From Gammaproteobacteria bacterium (GTDB lineage Bacteria > Pseudomonadota > Gammaproteobacteria > UBA9214): 26,783 nt of DNA. Of this stretch, positions 22,101 to 26,783 are shown piece after piece (within the stretch, counting starts at the first letter, position 1; every line of letters starts with the position of its first letter). The position numbers and the translations under genes are program-made. Where the stretch lies: contig DMKK01000244.1 of assembly GCA_003454335.1 (NCBI GenBank), positions 5,030 to 31,812 of the forward strand. The letters run 5' to 3'. A model generated the notes under the pieces. The model had not been told where the DNA came from. It made no database searches and saw only the letters and a list, made by a program, of their open reading frames with translations.

Positions 22101-22575
22101 GGATGGCGACGGGCTGACCAATGCCTACGAGATCAATATTTCCGGGACCAACCCCACCAATATCGACAGCGATGGCGATGGACTGGTCGATGGTAATGAT
22201 GGCGTAGTGCTCGCCGGAACGGGTGACGTGGATGCCAACGGCGATGGTTTTGTCGATGGTGAGCAGACTGAGGGCACAGATCCGACTAAAGCGGACACCG
22301 ACGGTGATCTGCTCAACGACGGACTGGAGGTTGCCAACGGTTCCAATCCGCTTAACCCGCTCAGCTGGCCAATCCTGGCTGACGGGGATTGCGCACCCTA
22401 CGACGCACCAAACGCTCAGCTGGATGGAGGCGATCTGGTGGTCGCAATGCGGCTGGCACTGGGGCTGGAAACGACCCGGACACTGGAACTGGCACACTGT
22501 GACCTTGGCATACCCAACGGCGTTATCAATGCCGCTGACGTCCTCTTGCTGATACAGATGTTACAGTCGCCATAG
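19162..22575 (+). CDS. Mosaic secreted multicopper oxidase (DNRLRE-MCO-TSP3-dockerin-like)
   Basis: This 1137-aa secreted protein has a signal peptide (to about residue 29) and a DNRLRE-type beta domain (about 33-231). A Cys-rich linker (235-313, ACCETDGSC and GACCNLDETC units) and a multicopper oxidase core follow (about 320-815). All copper motifs are present: HLHGAH at 421-426, WYHDH at 459-463, HPMHVH at 737-742 and HCHILDHEDHEMM at 798-810 with the type 1 Cys799 and axial Met810. This resembles CotA/bilirubin oxidase laccases. A second Cys-rich part (818-955), Ca-binding TSP3-like DSDGDG repeats (about 960-1070) and a dockerin-like pair (from Asp1074, DGDCAPYDAPNAQLDGGD) follow. Substrate could be phenolics, bilins or Mn(II). 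GAGGAG precedes ATG 19162. Stands alone. Confidence 0.9.
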   Translation: MRIAILERPIALLCSLSAAMLLSTTAWSAITTINPGQDNTMAEELPDNSSGECDSIFSGNTDNGIGTARRALMQFDLSSIPAGSTINSVTLEMNVTRGSNHVDSTFTLHRVTMAWGEGANTCGPRGGGQGEAAVNGAATWNNAETGINTWSNPGGDYNGTASGSTLVNSTTPVWSSTIDMVSDVQGWLDGTINNYGWILIGDETIKTTARRFDSSEGGSPPALLVDFTPVGPVEACCETDGSCSLAVQGQCSDTPLPGINSCEPNQCPQPTGACCNLDETCSDNVDRLLCEDNGGSFQDENSSCGQGNVDCGLTPFVEALPIPSILQPTGTSPDGYPQYTIAVQEATQSVHPELPNTNLWTYNGAWPASTIVATQGQPIEVIYQNNLSAGGGGNRGNTLLEVDTCSHGPNDWGDSKRIVTHLHGAHVPARVDGQPEYTILPGEIDTYVYPNTQEAGTVWYHDHALGITRLNVYGGMAGFYLIADAEDTLASNNAFGLPSGQYEIGMAIQDRTFNEDGSLFYNAQLEDAFKGDKLLVNGKVWPFLMVDQGKYRFRILNGSQSRDYSLRLENITDPGNDPSFTLVGTDLGLVSAPIDLGNNYGIQAPAERMDIVIDFEGFPTGTEIILRNDELTPPLLPNVMKFVVTGNTGYTGSISPTLRTVDPLQESSADVTRYFRLAKVTAPCSNDPGRTVNEWLVESLDGPGGNVIGAHWDDLSEFPILGNREVWEFENPTNSMHPMHVHLVRFQILSKTDLNTGQPIPLEPWEVNTWKDIVRIPANASARIIMDFEDYPGRFPQHCHILDHEDHEMMRQFQTRYDPAICDNNGSCDPGEDCQSCPNDCVQVSGALCGNGLCEGGDGENFTTCPADCAGKQTGSASKQFSCGFDDGQVTNPIGCGVDVNDDRCIDAGNSLFCRVTGRLSACCGDKLCEGAEDISSCKNDCDPNVCTPTEPGVEYSCSDGEDNNCDGLIDTADPDCLDSDGDGLTNAYEINISGTNPTNIDSDGDGLVDGNDGVVLAGTGDVDANGDGFVDGEQTEGTDPTKADTDGDLLNDGLEVANGSNPLNPLSWPILADGDCAPYDAPNAQLDGGDLVVAMRLALGLETTRTLELAHCDLGIPNGVINAADVLLLIQMLQSP

Positions 22576-22619
22576 GGAAGGCCTGCAGAACTGTAGTGTG
22601 ACCTCACGGCCAACGAAAC

Positions 22620-23087
22620 CTATTGCCAACCGATCACACTGTAGCCTTTATCGGACAGACATTTGTTGACGAATTTTATAAACAGCGGAGACTGCTCTGT
22701 TGACTGTATACCGCCGCGCACTGCCCCCGTGGCGGCACCTGCGGCTGCACCGGCCAATGCACGATTGCCAACATCACTGCTGCCACGTACCGCACCATAT
22801 ACCCCGGTCGATACTCCGCCGATGGCAGCACCACTGGCAGCCTTGCGCCCGACCTCCCCGTCCTTCGTCACATTAACACCCGAGGTACGTGCCAGCCGCA
22901 TGCACGCATCAATGTCCTGCTGCGAAACAGGTCCGCCAACCCGGTTCAGATGTTGATTGGGATACAGAACCGGGCGCTTTGGAGAGCTCGAACAGCCGGC
23001 AACACTTGCTGTTACAAGCACTGCAAACAACACGGCGAGCAGCGCCGCAGAATGCTTCCCTGATTGTCTTACTGCGCCAGCAGGCAT
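22620..23087 (-). CDS. Glycine-zipper lipoprotein
   Basis: This 155-aa protein has a lipoprotein signal peptide with lipobox ASVAGC (Cys32). The mature part has a conserved-looking ACMRLARTSGVNVTKDGEVGRKA segment, then glycine-zipper repeats (AASGAAIGGVSTGVYGAVRG, AGAAAGAATGAVRGG) and a C-terminal FIKFVNKCLSDKGYSVIGW motif common to envelope lipoproteins of this type. Two cysteines (near residues 62 and 143) may form a disulfide. AGGAAAA precedes ATG 23087. It is divergent from the rhomboid gene by 62 bp. Probably inserted in or beneath the outer membrane; precise role unknown. Confidence 0.87.
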   Translation of the reverse strand: MPAGAVRQSGKHSAALLAVLFAVLVTASVAGCSSSPKRPVLYPNQHLNRVGGPVSQQDIDACMRLARTSGVNVTKDGEVGRKAASGAAIGGVSTGVYGAVRGSSDVGNRALAGAAAGAATGAVRGGIQSTEQSPLFIKFVNKCLSDKGYSVIGWQ

Positions 23088-23149
23088 AATATTTTCCTGT
23101 GATTACGGGGAGCGGGACCCGGTTATCCTACCTGTGCAACAATAGCCCT

Positions 23150-23782
23150 GTGAAGACCCGATTCAAACAATCACTGTTTATCACCGTTGCATTCGTCGCC
23201 CTGTTATTTGGTATTGAACTGCTTGATCGCAGTCTGAACCTGCAACTCCACCGCTTCGGGGTCTACCCGCTGGATCCGGTTGGTCTGCGAGGGATACTGT
23301 TTGCGCCCCTGATACACGGCACCTGGTACCACCTGCTATCCAACAGTTTTGCACTGCTGATTCTTGGCACCGCGCTACTATACGGCTACCCGCGTGCCGC
23401 AAAACCCGTGCTGGCACTTGTCTATATTGGCTCCGGCATCGGTGTCTGGCTGTTCGCCCGGCACAGCTATCATTTCGGTGCCAGCGGTCTGACGCATGGC
23501 ATGATGTTTTTTATTTTCACCACCGGCATCCTGCGCCGGGACAAATTGTCTGTTGCCCTGTCCCTGATTGTGTTTTTACTGTACGGCAACATGGTATGGA
23601 GTATCTTTCCGCAGGAACCGGGCATCTCCTATGAAAGTCATTTCTTCGGTGCCGTCACCGGGATACTGGCGGCGTTCCTGCTCCGTGACCGTGACCCGGC
23701 GCTCCCGGTAAAGACCTATGACTGGGAAGATGAAGAGACTGACAGCGAGGCTGATGATCCACTTAAGGAACGGCAGGATTAA
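23150..23782 (+). CDS. Rhomboid-family intramembrane serine protease
   Basis: This 210-aa protein has about six transmembrane helices. Rhomboid landmarks are HGTWYHLLSNSFAL (His56, His61, Asn65), the catalytic serine in GASGLTHG (Ser112) and the catalytic His164 in SYESHFFGAVTG. Rhomboids cleave membrane proteins within the bilayer; substrate unknown. I start at GTG 23150 because VKTRFKQSLFITVAF matches the usual beginning of this subgroup; a GTG at 23099 adds 17 non-conserved residues, and neither has a good ribosome binding site. Its 3-prime end overlaps the nnrS stop by four bases, convergent. Confidence 0.9.
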   Translation: MKTRFKQSLFITVAFVALLFGIELLDRSLNLQLHRFGVYPLDPVGLRGILFAPLIHGTWYHLLSNSFALLILGTALLYGYPRAAKPVLALVYIGSGIGVWLFARHSYHFGASGLTHGMMFFIFTTGILRRDKLSVALSLIVFLLYGNMVWSIFPQEPGISYESHFFGAVTGILAAFLLRDRDPALPVKTYDWEDEETDSEADDPLKERQD

Positions 23783-24975
23783 CCGAACTGACCATCCGTA
23801 CGGGGCTGGAACAACATGGGCAGAAACGCCCACAGGAACAGGGAAAAGGCAAGCACCCACAACACCTGTGACACACCGACCCAGAGTACGTAGTGTGCCG
23901 CATCGAACCATGGCAACGCTACCCGGATCACGCTGCCAATAGCCAGCAACCCAAACATCCACGCCACCGCAGCCGGTGGCTCGAGGATATTCCTGCCGGT
24001 ATGCCCGAGCGTCACGCGCGCCATCATACCAATGGTGAACAGACCAACGCCGCCATAGGTAAAGGCATGCAGGGGCAGAAACGGCGAAATACCGAGCACA
24101 TACACGGCCACCTTGAGGGCAAAGCCGATCGCCACGGCCACATAGGCCAGGTACAACACCCACAGCAGCGGCTTCCCCCAGATACCCGCCGCATACCAGT
24201 TCGCGAGGCGGATGACATGCAATACACACAGGGCGCCCGCCAGCGATGCCACTAACAGGGAATCAGGCTCAACAATGTCAGCAATCCAGAAGGCAAGAAA
24301 CAGGAACAGGCTGGCCCCATCCAGCCAGGCACTATTAGTCAGCTTAACTGGCTGATCGACACCGCGTTCAATGAAGAATGGCAACACCCGGCGCGACATA
24401 ACAAAGATCAGTGCCAGAATCAGATACACGCCCGAGTACAGGCCGGCCTGTACACCCCAGGGATAAATTTCCAGCACACCGGCATAAAACAGCAGATTGG
24501 CAAGCGTCAGTAACAAAACCTTTGAAACAACACCAATCTGCTTGAACTGTCGCACCTTGAAGACGGGCCAGGCAAGCGCAAGTACCAGCAAGATATTGAA
24601 CAGGCCATCAGCAAGGGCAGCCCATGCCAACAGGCCGGTACCCCCGACAAGCAACAACAGGCGTGCAGTGAACCAGAGCAGAAACAGCAGCAACAGGGGT
24701 AACCCATACAGTGTCTGTACGCCGGTCCAGTTCTTTACGGCCGTCAACAGAAACCCGGCAATTACAGCCAGGCCATAACCGTAAATCATCTCGTGGGCAT
24801 GCCAGGTTGTTGCTGGCAAGCCGACCTGCGGCCATTGCCAGCCAAATATATATATACCCATCCACACCAGCACGGAAAGCACCGCAAAGACTGCGGCGCC
24901 CGCAAAGAACGGACGAAACCCCAGATTCAGGATGGCAATGCCGGTGTGCCGGGCAGGCTGATCGATATTAATCAT
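23779..24975 (-). CDS. nnrS: NnrS family heme-copper membrane protein
   Basis: This 398-aa protein has 12 transmembrane helices and the NnrS hallmarks: LGFRPFFAGAAVFAVLSVLVW near the start, TTWHAHEMIYGYG (His59, His61), MSRRVLPFFIERGV, LHAFTYGGVGLFTIGMMARVTLGHTGR near the end. NnrS of Rhodobacter binds heme and copper, is under NO-responsive control and relieves nitrosative stress. ATG 24975 has no strong ribosome binding site and I see no good FNR/DNR box in the 134-bp upstream gap, which contains the short palindrome at 25051-25076. It fits with the Dnr regulator and the second NnrS-like protein in this window. Confidence 0.94.
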   Translation of the reverse strand: MINIDQPARHTGIAILNLGFRPFFAGAAVFAVLSVLVWMGIYIFGWQWPQVGLPATTWHAHEMIYGYGLAVIAGFLLTAVKNWTGVQTLYGLPLLLLFLLWFTARLLLLVGGTGLLAWAALADGLFNILLVLALAWPVFKVRQFKQIGVVSKVLLLTLANLLFYAGVLEIYPWGVQAGLYSGVYLILALIFVMSRRVLPFFIERGVDQPVKLTNSAWLDGASLFLFLAFWIADIVEPDSLLVASLAGALCVLHVIRLANWYAAGIWGKPLLWVLYLAYVAVAIGFALKVAVYVLGISPFLPLHAFTYGGVGLFTIGMMARVTLGHTGRNILEPPAAVAWMFGLLAIGSVIRVALPWFDAAHYVLWVGVSQVLWVLAFSLFLWAFLPMLFQPRTDGQFG

Positions 24976-25050
24976 GTGGAATATTGGCTGAAAAGATGGC
25001 TATGGATGCAGAACAAAATCAAGCTGAGTGCCAGTATTATTTATTTAATG

Positions 25051-25076
25051 GCCACGAAATCCGTGGATTCCGTGGC
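25051..25076. repeat. Short relative of the palindromic element at 391-481
   Basis: GCCACGAAATCC and GGATTCCGTGGC form 12-bp arms with one mismatch around GT. Both arms share GCCACG(G/A)AATCC with the ends of the 391-481 element, and the flank TTTAATGGCCACG also resembles its end. It stands between nnrS and the cNMP-fold gene. Confidence 0.75.
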
Positions 25077-25109
25077 AATAATATCTGTCTATATCAGCTT
25101 AAAAGAATA

Positions 25110-25613
25110 CTAGTAACGCCCGTGTTCCCTGGCAATGTAATTGGTCAATTCCACCTGCTGTACATTCATATTCCGCAAGATACGGTGCACGGTACGGATA
25201 ATGGCACGCATGACCTTGTAGACCAGGTCCGGATCTTTATCCAGCAGACTCTCGAAACTGGTGCGGTCCAGCCGCAACAGTTCACAGTTGCCCATGGCAC
25301 GCAGGCCGGCAGAATGTTCCACACCGTCAATAAATCCCAGTTCGCCGAGTATGTCGCCTTCCCTGATGATCTGCAGACCAACGTATTCACCCTTACCCGT
25401 GTGCGTAACCACCTCCATATGGCCTTTCGCCAAAACATGTAGCGCCTCATCCTTTTGCCCTTCCTCGAGCAGAAAGGCCCGGTCCTTGATACCACAGGCG
25501 GTCATAACACTTGCCAGCAACTCACACTGCGCATCGCTGAGTTCATCGCCCAGGGGCGAGGCCTTGATGGCATCTATGCTGACAGCTATATCGGTGCATG
25601 CATTGTCGTTCAT
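25110..25613 (-). CDS. Stand-alone cyclic-nucleotide-binding-fold protein
   Basis: This 167-aa protein is a single cNMP-binding beta-roll (about residues 40-125) with a C-terminal helical tail and no helix-turn-helix. The phosphate-binding cassette reads GDILGELGFIDGVEHSAGLRA: the GEL core is kept, but the usual PR(A/S)A arginine is replaced by EHS, so cAMP or cGMP binding is doubtful. ATG 25613 has GAGGAA about 7 bp upstream; an earlier frame start at 25679 overlaps hupE and is rejected. It lies 28 bp downstream of hupE and probably belongs to the hydrogenase operon, perhaps as a regulatory or scaffolding protein. Confidence 0.87.
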   Translation of the reverse strand: MNDNACTDIAVSIDAIKASPLGDELSDAQCELLASVMTACGIKDRAFLLEEGQKDEALHVLAKGHMEVVTHTGKGEYVGLQIIREGDILGELGFIDGVEHSAGLRAMGNCELLRLDRTSFESLLDKDPDLVYKVMRAIIRTVHRILRNMNVQQVELTNYIAREHGRY

Positions 25614-25641
25614 AATGGATTCCTCGCAGACACAGGCCTGC

Positions 25642-26181
25642 TTATGATGTTGTCGCTGAATGTGGCTTGCGGATCGCAACCACCTGCCGCAGCATGAGAC
25701 CGAGTATCAGCAACAGCCCGGTAGCGAAAAACAGGCCAGCCATATAGCCTGCGGCCGTGGCCGGTACCGGCATTTCCAGCATGTGGACAACGCCATGATA
25801 AACCGCAAACCCGCCAAAGAAAATATAGGCAACATACCGTGGCGCCGCAATGCTTGCAGCAACAAAGGCCACCGTCAGCAACACGATCAGGATGGTCGAT
25901 AACTGCAGTTGCGGATATAGCAAACAGCAGTAACCCAGCAGGATACCCCCCAGAAACAACGCCAGAAAATACATCACGTCCGGCACCCCGTGATCACCGG
26001 AACGTCCTGCCCAGAACCCGGCAACGACGACCATCAGCAGGTGGTCCAGACCGGTCACCGGGTGCATGAAGCCGTCAGCCAGTCCGGCAATATGGCCGGC
26101 ACCGGAATGCGCCAGGGCGAACGGGGAAATCAGTACAGTAATGAGTGCCAACAACACGGCAGACAGGGATCTCAATTGCAT
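25642..26181 (-). CDS. hupE: HupE/UreJ family nickel permease-like protein
   Basis: This 179-aa protein has a cleavable signal (MQLRSLSAVLLALITVLISPFALA) followed by HSGAGHIAGLADGFMHPVTGLDHLLMVVVAGFWAGR, the HupE motif HPxxGxDH, and about five more hydrophobic segments with HGVVHMLEMP. HupE/UreJ proteins import nickel for hydrogenase or urease. The adjacent [NiFe] hydrogenase large subunit supports the hydrogenase role. ATG 26181 with GGAG upstream is preferred over a longer frame to 26229 that would leave no room after the hydrogenase stop. Spacing to the hydrogenase gene is 44 bp, same strand. Confidence 0.93.
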   Translation of the reverse strand: MQLRSLSAVLLALITVLISPFALAHSGAGHIAGLADGFMHPVTGLDHLLMVVVAGFWAGRSGDHGVPDVMYFLALFLGGILLGYCCLLYPQLQLSTILIVLLTVAFVAASIAAPRYVAYIFFGGFAVYHGVVHMLEMPVPATAAGYMAGLFFATGLLLILGLMLRQVVAIRKPHSATTS

Positions 26182-26225
26182 AAAATAAACTCCGGTATTG
26201 CAGGTTAATTTACATGAAGGATAAT

Positions 26226-26783
26226 TCAACGCACTTTCACCTTGATCAACTCTTCACCATCCGGATCAGTCACATGCACCGCACAGGCAATACAGGGGTC
26301 AAAACTGTGGATGGTGCGCAGGATCTCGATCGGCTGCTTCGGATCATGCAGGGTATGGTTGTCCTGCAAGGCAGCCTCGTAGGCGCCTGGCTGTCCGTTC
26401 TGGTCGCGTGGCCCGGCATTCCAGGTACTGGGCACCACTGCCTGGTAATTCTTGATGATTTCATCCTCAATCACGATCCAGTGCGCCAGCCCGCCGCGCG
26501 GTGCCTCCATGAAACCCACACCCCGCGCCTGCTTCGGCCACGTTGAAGGGTCCCAGAGTTGTTCATTATGCGTCTTGGTATCACCGGCCTTGATATTGGC
26601 CACCAGATTGTTGTGCCAGGTCTGCATCATGTCAGCGATAATCTTGGTCTCCCCTCCACGTGCTGCAGTGCGACCCAGGGTCGAGAACAACGCATCCACG
26701 GGGACATCCAGCGTACTCAGCGTCATGCCAACCAGTTCCTTCGCCTGTTCATTACCACTGGCATACAGCATCAGCACCCGTGC
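26226..26783 (-). CDS. hupL/hyaB: [NiFe] hydrogenase large subunit, C-terminal part
   Basis: About 186 C-terminal residues are present; the N-terminus lies beyond the window. The sequence has GGLAHWIVIEDEIIKNYQAVVPSTWNAGPRD and the L2 nickel-binding motif DPCIACAVHV near the end, followed by a tail TDPDGEELIKVKVR that an endopeptidase would cut after His, as in group 1 membrane-bound uptake hydrogenases (HyaB/HupL). The enzyme oxidises H2 and feeds electrons to the quinone pool through a cytochrome b. HupE and the cNMP-fold protein follow on the same strand. Small subunit and maturation genes are presumably outside the window. Confidence 0.95.
   Translation of the reverse strand, partial: ARVLMLYASGNEQAKELVGMTLSTLDVPVDALFSTLGRTAARGGETKIIADMMQTWHNNLVANIKAGDTKTHNEQLWDPSTWPKQARGVGFMEAPRGGLAHWIVIEDEIIKNYQAVVPSTWNAGPRDQNGQPGAYEAALQDNHTLHDPKQPIEILRTIHSFDPCIACAVHVTDPDGEELIKVKVR

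Noticed and set aside
1..26783. CRISPR array, insertion sequence, tRNA or rRNA gene
   Set aside because: No regularly spaced repeats, transposase-like frame, cloverleaf or rRNA-like stretch was seen by eye.

Overview
The window looks like chromosomal DNA of a facultatively anaerobic, denitrifying and probably hydrogen- or sulfur-oxidising gammaproteobacterium (Chromatiales or Ectothiorhodospiraceae-like by protein character). The reasons are moderately GC-rich coding DNA, gammaproteobacterial REP-type palindromes, a Dnr-type NO regulator, NnrS, hemerythrins, a truncated globin, heme O synthase/SCO/heme-copper-oxidase-like genes and a group 1 [NiFe] hydrogenase. The taxon is inferred; there is no rRNA or tRNA to confirm it.

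Region 1 (1-6551) is a respiratory locus: the end of heme O synthase, a SCO copper chaperone, a fusion of diheme cytochrome b with a 2x[4Fe-4S] ferredoxin and an MvhD-like domain, a small anchored protein, a bacteriohemerythrin, a 4-TM protein, a heme-copper-oxidase subunit I homologue lacking the His-His pair of CuB, and (opposite strand) a DUF420/CtaM-like protein. Region 2 (6648-11820) is an NO/nitrosative-stress block: a hypothetical protein, a 12-TM His-rich NnrS/HCO-like protein, DUF2249 and a hemerythrin-domain protein on the minus strand, divergent from a Dnr-type regulator. A methyltransferase preceded by a perfect FNR/DNR box and a DUF6455 protein follow.

Region 3 (11821-18641) is looser and partly AT-rich, with small or broken genes: a candidate sRNA, an orphan anchored protein, tandem operator-like repeats before a Sel1 protein, a cluster of DnaA boxes in a 31% GC intergenic stretch, an ArsM-like methyltransferase, a 51-aa membrane protein, a frameshifted small gene, a METTL7-like methyltransferase and a secreted HAF/PKD protein. 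Three promoters here share one geometry: a PmrA/QseB-type direct repeat, 10 bp, then a -10 box. They precede the sRNA, the frameshifted gene and the HAF/PKD gene.

Region 4 (18663-26783) holds a group I truncated hemoglobin, a 1137-aa mosaic secreted multicopper oxidase, a glycine-zipper lipoprotein, a rhomboid protease, NnrS, a cNMP-fold protein, HupE and the C-terminus of a [NiFe] hydrogenase large subunit that runs off the window. No CRISPR array, transposase, rRNA or tRNA gene was seen.

The best candidates for undescribed biology are the noncanonical heme-copper-oxidase/cytochrome b-ferredoxin-MvhD locus, the three-promoter regulon with its sRNA, and the DnaA-box cluster.
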